A stretch of 64,000 bases of DNA from Micromonospora sp. NBC_01813 (GTDB taxonomy: Bacteria > Actinomycetota > Actinomycetes > Mycobacteriales > Micromonosporaceae): positions 3,409,001 through 3,473,000 of the forward strand of contig NZ_CP109067.1 in the NCBI RefSeq assembly GCF_035917335.1. The letters run 5' to 3'. The notes beneath the pieces were generated by a model, which saw only the letters and a list, made by a program, of their open reading frames with translations, ran no database searches and was not told the DNA's origin. A program made the position numbers and the translations under genes. How positions within the stretch are numbered: position 1 is the stretch's first letter; each line of letters begins with the position of its first letter. Positions 52,201 to 59,017 of the stretch are shown here, piece after piece.

Positions 52201-52654
52201 CCGCCGACCGGTCCAACACCTCCACACCCACCCGCGACACCCCGCCACCCGCCACCGCTGATCCCGGTGCTGAAGAGGCCGGGGCAGACCGGTCGACAGC
52301 CCCGCCGTCCTTCTCCAACGGTGCCGGGCTCACCGAGAACCCCGACTCTCCGACCGCGACCGAATCCGCCGCCGGTACATCAACCACAGCGGATACTGCC
52401 GACGGCCACACCGGCTCGCGTGCCGCAAACTCCGGTAGCTCCGGCACATTCCGCGCCGCAGCCGCCGCCCGCTCCGCCACGGGCACCGACCGCTGCCCTA
52501 CCTCCGGATCACCCGCCACCCCACCTGGTGCCGCCAACGCCGCCGGCGCCGACACCAACGACGCCGACACCACCATCGCCATCGCTGCCGCAGCGCACCG
52601 CCGCACCACACCCGACAACCAGAACCGGCTAACCCGACGATCCGACACAGCCAC
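46298..52654 (-). CDS. Secreted RHS/YD-repeat polymorphic toxin with DUF6973-like tip
   Basis: 2118 residues from GTG 52654. A Sec signal peptide (VVSASLVSAPAALAAP) is followed by an Ala/Val-rich region and the SpvB/TcdB-like entry with VGLGYSSGAVDGQTAGRN. Long arrays of YD repeats follow (YDNASQLVTTTDGRGETLWY, YDALGR-like units). The RHS core closes with GFVGGTQDPTGLTHIGARQYDP (parts GLTHIGARQYDP) and DPTGL at 47042-47056 (residue 1867 on). A Pro/Gly linker leads to the tip: RNAFRHSYWMGLMT, LAHEKDTD, DADLHNNSVGARVG, the His-rich pattern of DUF6973. Such proteins deliver a C-terminal toxin to competitors. The tip chemistry is unknown. Confidence 0.9.
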   Translation of the reverse strand: MAVSDRRVSRFWLSGVVRRCAAAAMAMVVSASLVSAPAALAAPGGVAGDPEVGQRSVPVAERAAAAARNVPELPEFAAREPVWPSAVSAVVDVPAADSVAVGESGFSVSPAPLEKDGGAVDRSAPASSAPGSAVAGGGVSRVGVEVLDRSAAQAAGVSGVLFRVARADGALSAGPVSVEVDTSGFAGAFGGDWAARLGVVAFPGCVLTSPEVAGCGVGRRVESSRLDNRTGVVSAVVDAGVQTQRLAGRGEFAGFGESASAGVSMVFAVAGVQSGETGDYTKTPMSSSFEWASGGSSGDFSWSYDMVVPPAPGGLAPEVGLGYSSGAVDGQTAGRNVQPGAVGEGWDLRAGGYIERAYRSCADDLENPAYHTQANGDLCWRLPNLRLVWGGKSTEVVQDPDNGRWRLADDDGELVQQFAGSSNGDEGDAPSNTGEYWRITAQDGTQYYFGLATVPGNRQTNSTAIARVRANHSGEPCFETGDFAASSCWQAWRWNLAYVVDVHGNAMAYFYDKEVQRSGFGSGGVQSYDRATRLVGIEYGVRSSTGFAGPAPVRVDFEWSDRCLSSCWSGSSPNTANWPDTPWDLDCASSASSCPDNPAPSFWSSQRLTAVTTSVRTGPGANRLVVDRWELEQLFPATGNSTSPALWLQSITRTGSARTPSVTLPQVRFGGTRRDQRADYDPSAGMAQPRKYRVAEVFTETGGRIDVTYLGQDSGCQFGSAFPDPDNNIHRCFPKYWKPEDNSAGFGWWHKYIVVQVTENDLVGGSPPVVHDYHYTLASASAQVLWGHENGAATFASSLQYRSWSDWRGYTDVTTTIGPSGGTRSQTKRVYLRGLRFDWTDTGENRLSTVDTSVGDIVADHLWRRGHLLEEITYNGAGGQPLTKTVYSIDGWQTGSRTYPAHWAMPTLHQSVISRVSVRRDFTWVTATGSWREARIEQKWHPTYGYLTEVNDLGDPGTATDDRCSRVWYTDTVLVELYVVGMANRTQVSSAACTVTPTPTPYHILSETRMFYDGATVHGTAPVRGDVTRTEQVASHTGTTPNWVMTSTAGYDAHGRITSAGDALGRVTTTAYTHNNNDLLGVVTTTNPAGHTSTVNLDTTRGLPTTSVDANGKTTTVWQDALGRLTRVWAPGRTTSQTPDTEYVYTVSLTAPATVQTRTLGPTGNVITSFDIADGLLRPRQTQSTAPDGKRTITDTQYDARGLPVKESVFYNSASAPTGTLVTFADTAIDTQNRTVYDGAARPTRGQLWSGNSLQWETVTGYGGDRVTVDPPTGGTATTTLFDHRGRKTALRQHGGPTPAGAYEQTTYGYDHADRLTTVTDHVGNQWTYTYDLFGRRTGTVDPDAGTSTSTYDNASQLVTTTDGRGETLWYGYDNLGRKTELRDDNSTGALRASWTYDTLQLGLPTSSTRHIGGDAYTTTVTGYDNGYRPLGTTVAIPAAETGLAGTYTTSQTYHDNGAPATTTLPAIGGLPAETLTHGYHTASGLPTTLTTGTDTFVSATSYHYDGTIAQRILGTGATRVRVSSPVQPATRRLAASQVDTENQTTPDTWDDAATTTYAYDQVGNVTSMAGKTSGVADQTECFRYDHLRRLTKAWTETTTTCTTEQRTGADPYRQAFTYDATGNRTTATTWSATGSTTATSTYPTPGSSRPHTVTAVAYTGETSRTDTYAYTAGGHTETRFVDGVTQTLTWDSEGRLATTAEPDLDTSYIYDTAGNRLLRRDTTGTTLYLGHTELRRTASNGQVDGTRHYQHAGATVAVRTVTGLTWLIPDHHGTNQISVHPTTLDATRRRTMPFGDTRGTAPTIWPDDRGFVGGTQDPTGLTHIGARQYDPAQGRFISVDPIMDPSDPQQMHGYAYANNNPTTWSDPTGLRVCADNDCGQGSTPKPGGGYNPPTGKPSCSPNCGGKKPPTTGGPDKVANGPAAGGTKTKGDESPGSGANSDDGFTGSSLGVFQGRWCLVMGPISCLRGVLIQQKAIDAANRFGDEYGWSVGRRNAFRHSYWMGLMTLSGFTYSDTVALGLAHEKDTDKSGELLGSPDSDADLHNNSVGARVGVDVRPWYVAATGVGTTAEHEKALEERLMLMVGGDAPGRGPGAPEKGSGPYAMGRTRDGWLVIVEP

Positions 52655-52843
52655 CCCCGAAGATCAAGACAGGTAGCCAGCACCCTACGGCCACCACACC
52701 GTCACCGGAAGATGTCAGAGCGTAAAGGTGAGAAATATCTATGTACAGAATGGATCAAGCACCAACGGCAGCGGCGAACCCCACCAATCAACCTCCAAAG
52801 GCGACCTAGTGGACACCGACGAGCAGGGGGTCGCGTACCCGGG
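52655..52843. other. Short intergenic region upstream of the RHS gene
   Basis: About 190 AT-richer bases lie between the RHS start and the end of the GT2 gene, both on the minus strand. It should hold the RHS promoter. No convincing ORF or hairpin was seen. Confidence 0.4.
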
Positions 52844-53767
52844 TCAGATGCCGCGGCCCCGGCGGTGCAGGGTGCGCAGCACGGTGTCCGGGCGGACCGC
52901 CCGGCTGGCGACGGCGATCGCCAGGTAGGCGCGGGGCTCCTTCGGGTTGCGGGCCAGGGTGTGCCGCGCCCAGCGCAGGGCACCACGCCGGTGACCGGCG
53001 GCGGCCTGGGCGAACGCGATCTGCCCGGCCACCCGGGCTTCGCCAGCGGGTTCGGTGGCGAACTCGGGGTAGCGGGCCAGCAGCCACTGCAGCGCGGTGG
53101 AGATGGTGTCCCAGCGTTGCGCGAAGTAGGACCGCTTGTGCCAGCGGACCAGCACGTACGGGGTCCGCAGGTTGCGTAGCGGCGCGCTGCGGGCGGCCCG
53201 CAGCAGGAACTCGTAGTCCTCGGCGTAGCTGCCCGGGATCTCCTCGTCGACGAGGCCGAAGCCGTCGACCAGCGCGGCCCGGCGGATCAGGAACGTCGAC
53301 GGGTGCAGCTCGGTCATCCGGTCGCGCAGCAGCGCGGCGAGCGGGACGGTGTCCCGGTCGAGCACCCGGTCGGTGGTGGTGCCGTCGTAGCTGACCTGGA
53401 TGCCGCAGCTGACGAACTCCGCGTCCGGGTGCGCGGCCAGCTCGGTGACCTGGGCGGCGAGCTTGCCGGGCAGCCACCGGTCGTCGTCGTCGCAGAACGC
53501 GACCAGCTCACCGGTGGTGGCCAGGATGCCGCAGTTGCGGGCCCCGGACAGGCCGGCGGAGCGGTCGTTGGCCAGCACCCGGACCGGCCGGCCCGGATCC
53601 TCGTCGGCCAACGTGGGGTCGGGGGTGGACTGGTCGTACACCACGACGACCTCGATGACGCCCGGGTAGTCCTGGGCCCGGATCGCGGTGACCGCTTCGC
53701 GGAGCAGCTCCGGCCGGTCCCGGGTGGGGACCACCACGCTGACCGTCGGCGCGGCGCCCGGGGTCAC
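52844..53767 (-). CDS. GT2-family glycosyltransferase
   Basis: 307 residues from GTG 53767, whose GTGA overlaps the stop of the upstream PssE-like gene. The GT-A fold is clear: VSVVVPTRDRPELLREAV at the start, VVVYDQSTPD, AGLSGARNCGI, VAFCDDDDRWLPGKL with the DxD-type metal site, and a long C-terminal helical region. It transfers a sugar from a nucleotide donor during assembly of the exopolysaccharide repeat unit at the cytoplasmic face. The longer upstream frame overlaps the neighbouring gene and was rejected. Confidence 0.9.
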   Translation of the reverse strand: MTPGAAPTVSVVVPTRDRPELLREAVTAIRAQDYPGVIEVVVVYDQSTPDPTLADEDPGRPVRVLANDRSAGLSGARNCGILATTGELVAFCDDDDRWLPGKLAAQVTELAAHPDAEFVSCGIQVSYDGTTTDRVLDRDTVPLAALLRDRMTELHPSTFLIRRAALVDGFGLVDEEIPGSYAEDYEFLLRAARSAPLRNLRTPYVLVRWHKRSYFAQRWDTISTALQWLLARYPEFATEPAGEARVAGQIAFAQAAAGHRRGALRWARHTLARNPKEPRAYLAIAVASRAVRPDTVLRTLHRRGRGI

Positions 53768-54390
53768 CGGGTCCGCCGGGCGAGCGTCCGACGCGGGTTC
53801 GCGGCCGAGATCAGCCCTTCGATGATCTCGCCGACCCGGGCGACCGCCGCCTGGCGGGCGGCGTCGGTGCCGTTGTCCGCACCGATGCCGAACGTGGCGG
53901 GCTCGCGCAGGCCGGCCTCCAGTGCGTCCACCAGGGATGCCTGCGACTCGCAGAGCCGGACCAGGCCGGCGCCGGCCAGCCGGCGGGCGAACAGCAGCTG
54001 GTGATCGTCGACGTGCTCGCCGAGCGCCGGGTCGCGCGGGACGACGATGGGCAGGTGCCGGTGCCGGCGTGCCTCCAGGATGGTGGCCGGACCGCCGTGG
54101 CACACGACGAGGCTGGCCCGGGACATGGCCCGTTGCAGCGCGTCGTGGTCGAGGAATGCGGTGGCACCGGCGATGTCGGGCGTCCGGCTGTGTCCGTACT
54201 GGACGACGAGGTCGACCCGGTCGGCGGCGGGCGGGTACCAGTCCTCCAGCCAGCCGATCAGTCGGTCGAACCGGTGCCGGTCGGTGCCGACCGCTACCAG
54301 GATCGTGCCGGTGCGCGACGCACTCCGCTGTCGGGGAATCCGGGCGGCGTGATTCGAAAGCTCGGGTCTTGACAGCGCGGATTCCACCAC
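53764..54390 (-). CDS. PssE/Alg13-like glycosyltransferase catalytic subunit
   Basis: 208 residues from GTG 54390, chosen because GAGGAG stands six bases before it; a TTG at 54396 is the longer option. The domain starts TILVAVGTDRHRFDRLI and has VVQYGHS, then VCHGGPATILEARRHRHLPIVVPRDPALGEHVDDHQ, the donor-binding region of GT28 proteins. Proteins of this size act with a PssD/Alg14 partner that anchors them to the membrane. The partner is encoded upstream at 54463. The pair would add one sugar, often glucuronic acid in PssDE systems. Confidence 0.86.
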   Translation of the reverse strand: MVESALSRPELSNHAARIPRQRSASRTGTILVAVGTDRHRFDRLIGWLEDWYPPAADRVDLVVQYGHSRTPDIAGATAFLDHDALQRAMSRASLVVCHGGPATILEARRHRHLPIVVPRDPALGEHVDDHQLLFARRLAGAGLVRLCESQASLVDALEAGLREPATFGIGADNGTDAARQAAVARVGEIIEGLISAANPRRTLARRTR

Positions 54391-54462
54391 GACCAACTCC
54401 TCGAACTGGTCACCATCTCGTTTGTTTCATTAAGATGTCATTGTTGTGTGTAAATTGATTTC

Positions 54463-54945
54463 CTAGAGCAGATTGCCGACAACCGTGGCCTCCGGGTACT
54501 GGCGCCGCTGCTCCTCCCACTGCACGAGCATGGCCGACAGAAACGGCCGGCACAGCCGCGCGGTGAGCGTCGGGGTGTCGATGCGGTCGTAGACCTCGAT
54601 GTAGACCGCCGGCACGCGACGCAGCCAGGACAGCACCACGAAGGGCACCGCCACCGCCGCACCCGTGGTGACCACGGCGGCGACCTGCCGACGCCGGAAG
54701 ATCCGCACCGCGAGCCAGGTGTTGCGGATCAGGTTGCGGGCGTTCCTCGTGGTGGGATGATGTGCCCAGACGACATCTTCGCCGCGCAGCAACGAGGTGG
54801 CGTCAGGAGTGTCGAAGGTGACCCAGCACCGATCGCGACCCGCGTACCACGGCTCCAGCGCCAACAACTGGGCAAGGTGCCCGCCGCTTGAGCCAACGAG
54901 CAGGACAACTGGGGCGCCGTCACCGCCGTCCATCTTGTTGGCCAT
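54463..54945 (-). CDS. PssD/Alg14-like glycosyltransferase membrane subunit
   Basis: 160 residues from ATG 54945. The Rossmann-like start VVLLVGSSGGHLAQLLALEPW is the Alg14/PssD signature. The second half has VAAVVTTGAAVAVPFVVLSW, a hydrophobic segment that anchors the protein, and YIEVYDRIDTPTLTARL. It forms the acceptor-binding half of a split GT-B enzyme with the PssE-like protein downstream. The 72-base gap between the two genes contains AT-rich bases but no clear terminator. Confidence 0.86.
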   Translation of the reverse strand: MANKMDGGDGAPVVLLVGSSGGHLAQLLALEPWYAGRDRCWVTFDTPDATSLLRGEDVVWAHHPTTRNARNLIRNTWLAVRIFRRRQVAAVVTTGAAVAVPFVVLSWLRRVPAVYIEVYDRIDTPTLTARLCRPFLSAMLVQWEEQRRQYPEATVVGNLL

Positions 54946-55300
54946 AGATGCCCCCAGAGTTCACTAGCCGGCCAACCGCTGTTTGACTAAAGAATATATA
55001 GGACGGTACCCGGGAAAAAAATTGGCGACTATCGCTTGACGGGGGTCCGTCAGCGCACCCGACCCGCGTCTCGCCTCGGCACCTCCACCGGGTGCTACCG
55101 TCTCGACACTCCTAGACCCCAGCCGCCTGCTCACTTTCTGTATTCCTAAACACGAGAGATTTTCTATCCAGCCAGTCGGATTTGTGGGACAACCGCCACC
55201 GTAGCCAATCCCTGTGGCCAGGCAGTCTCATCGACGACCCTCTCCCGGTCGGGCACCCGACAGGTCTCTCCCAGCAAGTAGGACACGATGATGTTGCACC
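54946..55300. other. AT-rich intergenic region within the polysaccharide locus
   Basis: About 355 bases with an unusual AT-rich patch (54980-55025, including AAGAATATATAGG and a run of seven A). A small hairpin TGACGG-GGGT-CCGTCA is at 55037-55052. On the minus strand TATATT (54994-54999) could be the -10 of the pssD-pssE-GT2 unit; no good -35 is visible. I see no gene. Confidence 0.45.
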
Positions 55301-56611
55301 TCAGTCGACGCTGCGTCGCTCGATGACGTCGAGCAACGCGGGATGCAGCGCCGGGTTCCAACCGGCGCCCCCAGCAGCCAACCGCCACGTCCGCAACCAC
55401 ATCTCAATCAGATAACTCTGGACGATCATCCGACGTTGGTTGGTATCGATGCCCAGCTCGGCGGCGAGCCCGCCGAGCGCGGTGTCCACTGCCACCGCAG
55501 CCGACTCGGCCGGTTCGCCACGTAGGACCAGCGAGCGCTGGAAGGCATCGTGGGCAAGGTCGAACCCGACCGGTACGTCCGGGCCACTGTGCTCCCAGTC
55601 CCAGGCGACCAGCGCACCGGCGTGCCGGCCGAGGTTCCACGGCACCCAGTCACCGTGCCAGTGGCCGAACTCGACCCGCACCGACCCGTACCGGTCCGCC
55701 AGCCGGTTCACCGCCGCCACCACCCGCGCACCGGCCGGCGCGTCCACCGTCGCATCGGCCTGCGCGGCGGCGGCGAGCCCGCGCAGCCGGTCAAGGAAGG
55801 CAGAGCCAGCCAACGGCTGCGGCGGCACCGGGCCACCGCCCCGGCGGGCGAGCGCCAACACCGCCGCGACCTGCGGCGGGCCGCCCGACCCGACCGCCCG
55901 GATCCGGGCCGGCAGCGGCTCCACCACGGTCACCGCCTGCCCCGACCAGTCACCGGCGGTCAACAGCTTCGGCACCACCGGATGCCCACCCACTCCGGAG
56001 ACCGCCGCGACCTGCGACAACGCGGCGGCTTCGGCCCGGACCAGCGCCCGGGTCGCGCCGTTCCAGCCGAGCTTGGCATACCCGCGCGGCCGACCGTCCT
56101 GATCAAACAACTGCACCGTCGGCTTGTGGTTCGGATCCGGCGGCCGGACCCCGATCGCCGCGTACCAGCGTTGGCCGCCCAGCCGGGCGGCCAGGTGGTC
56201 GACCAGCATCAACTCGTCGGCCGGCCCGGCGTCGGCTGGCGCCGACACCGTCAACACCACCGGGCGGGTCGCCGCCAACGCCCCGGTCCGGGCCGCCAGA
56301 CCGAGCACCGCCCGGGGCAGCCGGACCCGGGGCGGTCGCAACGCGTTGTACGCCCACACCGACGCGGCGGTGACCCGCCGGGAGCCCAGCGGCAGCAGGA
56401 ACCTGGCCCCGGCGACCGACGGGACGACCGCGTACCGCGCCAGTGGTCGGTCGCCGGCCGACCGGGCCGACGCCACCGGGCCCGCCGGGTCGGCCGGCCG
56501 GTCCCCCGCGTCGGCCGGCGACAGGGCCAGCGTCAGCCGCTCGTCCGGGAACACCGCCCGGGTGACCCAGCCAAGCCCGTCGTCGCGCCGCCGGGGATCC
56601 GCGCCGGTCAC
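55301..56611 (-). CDS. APH-fold phosphotransferase-like protein in the polysaccharide cluster
   Basis: 436 residues from 56611. The C-terminal half has an APH catalytic loop FGHWHGDWVPWNLGRHAG (H-G-D-x4-N complete, with parts WHGDWVPWN) and ALVAWDWEHSGPDVPVGFDLAHD as the metal-binding segment, D in WDWE replacing the DFG-like Asp. The N-terminal 190 residues include a degenerate N-lobe with GYAKLGWNGATRALVRAEA. It overlaps the sulfotransferase gene upstream by four bases. A sugar or adenylyl-sulfate-type kinase role is possible but not shown; its position suggests modification of the polysaccharide. Confidence 0.8.
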   Translation of the reverse strand: MTGADPRRRDDGLGWVTRAVFPDERLTLALSPADAGDRPADPAGPVASARSAGDRPLARYAVVPSVAGARFLLPLGSRRVTAASVWAYNALRPPRVRLPRAVLGLAARTGALAATRPVVLTVSAPADAGPADELMLVDHLAARLGGQRWYAAIGVRPPDPNHKPTVQLFDQDGRPRGYAKLGWNGATRALVRAEAAALSQVAAVSGVGGHPVVPKLLTAGDWSGQAVTVVEPLPARIRAVGSGGPPQVAAVLALARRGGGPVPPQPLAGSAFLDRLRGLAAAAQADATVDAPAGARVVAAVNRLADRYGSVRVEFGHWHGDWVPWNLGRHAGALVAWDWEHSGPDVPVGFDLAHDAFQRSLVLRGEPAESAAVAVDTALGGLAAELGIDTNQRRMIVQSYLIEMWLRTWRLAAGGAGWNPALHPALLDVIERRSVD

Positions 56612-57525
56612 CGCGACGACCCGGCCCAGTCCAGGCGCAGATCGAGCCGGCGGGCCAGAGCGTCGTTGTACGGCTGGAAGTAGTCGGTCAGCTCCGCCCG
56701 CAACTGCTCGTCCATCGGCGCCGACCTGCGGTCGTTGTAGACCTTGAACGCCGCCGGCTCGTGCCCGGGCAGTTCGAGGAACTCCAACGTACGCCGGTAC
56801 GCGTCCCGGGTGTCGCCGTAGAACTCCTCGCTGGTCAGGAAGAGGAACCGGGACCGGTCGAACCGCTCCAACCAGGGTTCGAGATGCTCCAGGTAGCGCC
56901 CCCGCGCCCGGTAGGTGTACCAGTCGTACGGTTCGGAGAAGTACCCCGGATCGGCGATCAGCCGTTCCCGTTCACCGGCGGTCCGCTCCGGCTCGGCGGC
57001 GAGCGCCTGGGCGAAGTCCAACGGCTCCTTGCCCTCGGTGCGGCGCTCCTTCCAGTGCGAGTACGCCCGCTCCACCGGGTCGCGCAGCAGCACGATCAGC
57101 CGGACCTGCGGCATCAGCGCCTGCACCCGCTCGGCCGCCGTCGGGTGGAACATGTACAGCGGGGCGGCCTCGCCGACCCGCACCGGGCCGCCGTGCCGGG
57201 CGCTCAGCGCGTCCCGCTGCCGCTGGGTCGGGAAGTGCGACCGGTACCACGCCTCACCCCGCGACCAGTGCTCCTCGAAGTAGTGGCTGGCCTTGGTGTT
57301 CCAGGCCGGGAAGAGCCGGGGCACCAGCGGATGCTGGATCAGGTAGTTCCACAGCGACGTGGTGCCGCCGCGCTTCGTACCGATGATCAGGAAGTCCGGC
57401 AACGGACGCCGGTCGCTGGTCCGCACCCCGTAGTGCACCATCGACTCACGCACCCGGTCGGTCACCTGACCTGGCACCAGCTGCTTGATGCGGTCCCTCA
57501 TCGACGCCATCGCCGACTCACCCAC
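56608..57525 (-). CDS. Sulfotransferase (PAPS-dependent)
   Basis: 305 residues from GTG 57525; ATG 57510 is an alternative. The 5'-phosphosulfate loop is FLIIGTKRGGTTSLW (49-58) and the 3'-phosphate motif is LIVLLRDPVERAYSHW. SHYFEEHW and FLFLTSEEFYGDTRDAYRR are typical of the bacterial Sulfotransfer_1/heparan type. It transfers sulfate from PAPS to a hydroxyl. Located between a flippase gene and an APH-like gene inside a Wzx/Wzy cluster, it likely sulfates the polysaccharide or its lipid-linked repeat. No PAPS synthesis genes are in the window. Confidence 0.9.
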   Translation of the reverse strand: MGESAMASMRDRIKQLVPGQVTDRVRESMVHYGVRTSDRRPLPDFLIIGTKRGGTTSLWNYLIQHPLVPRLFPAWNTKASHYFEEHWSRGEAWYRSHFPTQRQRDALSARHGGPVRVGEAAPLYMFHPTAAERVQALMPQVRLIVLLRDPVERAYSHWKERRTEGKEPLDFAQALAAEPERTAGERERLIADPGYFSEPYDWYTYRARGRYLEHLEPWLERFDRSRFLFLTSEEFYGDTRDAYRRTLEFLELPGHEPAAFKVYNDRRSAPMDEQLRAELTDYFQPYNDALARRLDLRLDWAGSSR

Positions 57526-59017
57526 CTCTCTGTCTGACGCTGCGCCACACCTGACGCCGCACCCGGGGCAGCGCCAGCAGTCCCATCACCACCACCGCGC
57601 CCAGGGCCACCGCGATCACCAGGCCGGACACGCCCCGGCCGGCCACCGCCACCGCCGTACCGGCGGCCAGTCCCACCCCGGCCAGCACCGCCGCCGCCGC
57701 GACCAGCATCGTCCGGTCCACCAGCGGTTGCCCGATCACGATCCGGGCGGCGGTCGCCGCGATCAGGTTCTCCAGCACGATGCCGCAGGACCAGGCGATC
57801 GCCACGCCGAGCACCCCGTGCCGGGGCGCCAGCAGAAACGACAGCGACACCGTCACCGTCAGGTTCACCAGTACGGCCACCAGGTGCAGGCCGCTGCGGC
57901 CGCTCATCAGCAGCAGGGTCTGCACGTTGCCGACCGCGATGTTCACCAGCATCGCCACGGCGAGCAGGGTCATCGCGGTGGCACCGGCGGCGAACTCCGG
58001 GCCGAAGACGGCCAGGAAACCGGGCGCGAACAGCGCCAACAGCAGGTAGACCGGCCAGGACAGCACGATCGCCCAGGTCGTCGTCTGTCGGTGCACCGCG
58101 GCGGCCTCGGCCGGCCGCCCCTCGCCGAGCAGCCGGGACAGCTGCGGGGCGACCGCCACCCGTAGCCCCTGCAGCGCGAGTTGCCCGGCCAGGATGTAGC
58201 GGCCGACCGCGCCGAAGATCCCGGCCTCGGTCTGGCCGGCCAGCGCCACCGCCAACAGCACCCCGATCCACATGCTGCCGGCGTCGATCGCGGCCGAGCC
58301 GGCGCGCGGCAACGCGAACCGCCAGAAGTCCCGCCAGTCCGTCCGCGCCGGACGCAGCCGCACGCCGCGCCCGACGCCGAGCGGCCCGACCACCAGCCAG
58401 GCACACGCCGCCACCGCGACCAGGGCCGGAACCAGCCAGCCGACGAGCCCGAACAGCACCGTGGCGCTGGCCGCCGCCGCGAGCCCGACCAGCACCGGTC
58501 GGCCGATCGGCAGCAGGAAGAACTGCACCGCGACGTAGGCGCCGATCGGGCGTACCCCGCGCACTGCGGCGAGCAGCAGCCCGGCGGTCACCAGGACCGG
58601 AAGCCCGACCGCGCAGAGCCCGACCAGCCGTACGGTGCCCGCCGTCGCCTCGTCGAACAGGGCGGCGGCGAGCCGTGGTGCGGCCAGCACGCCGACGACG
58701 GCGGTCCCGCCGGCGAGCAGCAGGGGCGGGGTCAGCGCCACCGGCAGCAGCCGGGCGGCGTCACCGGTCGGCCCGGTCCGCCGACGCGGCAACGCCCAGA
58801 GCAGTCCGGTCTCGGCACCGAGCGTGCAGATCGCGGAGGCGACGGTGAGCAGTCCGACGGCGGCGAAGAAGGCGCCCGCCCCGGCCGGCCCGTAGCCCCG
58901 GGTGATGACCACGGCCAGCACGAAGCCGAACAGTCCGCTGACGGCGGCACCGGCCAGGCCGATGACGCCGCTGCGGGCGCTGCGCCGGGTTTCCCGTTGG
59001 TCGGTGCTCGTGGTCAT
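57518..59017 (-). CDS. Wzx-type flippase (MATE/MVF-like)
   Basis: 499 residues from ATG 59017; the frame upstream overlaps the polymerase gene and is not used. Twelve to fourteen hydrophobic segments are visible, starting GVIGLAGAAVSGLFGFVLAVVITRGYGPAGAGAFF (parts GVIGLAGAAVSGLFGFVLAV, then TRGYGPAGAG), which is the usual opening of polysaccharide exporters. GQTEAGIFGAVGRYILAG is a second family marker. It moves the lipid-linked repeat unit across the membrane. It overlaps the polymerase gene by four bases and the sulfotransferase gene by eight. Confidence 0.88.
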   Translation of the reverse strand: MTTSTDQRETRRSARSGVIGLAGAAVSGLFGFVLAVVITRGYGPAGAGAFFAAVGLLTVASAICTLGAETGLLWALPRRRTGPTGDAARLLPVALTPPLLLAGGTAVVGVLAAPRLAAALFDEATAGTVRLVGLCAVGLPVLVTAGLLLAAVRGVRPIGAYVAVQFFLLPIGRPVLVGLAAAASATVLFGLVGWLVPALVAVAACAWLVVGPLGVGRGVRLRPARTDWRDFWRFALPRAGSAAIDAGSMWIGVLLAVALAGQTEAGIFGAVGRYILAGQLALQGLRVAVAPQLSRLLGEGRPAEAAAVHRQTTTWAIVLSWPVYLLLALFAPGFLAVFGPEFAAGATAMTLLAVAMLVNIAVGNVQTLLLMSGRSGLHLVAVLVNLTVTVSLSFLLAPRHGVLGVAIAWSCGIVLENLIAATAARIVIGQPLVDRTMLVAAAAVLAGVGLAAGTAVAVAGRGVSGLVIAVALGAVVVMGLLALPRVRRQVWRSVRQRGG

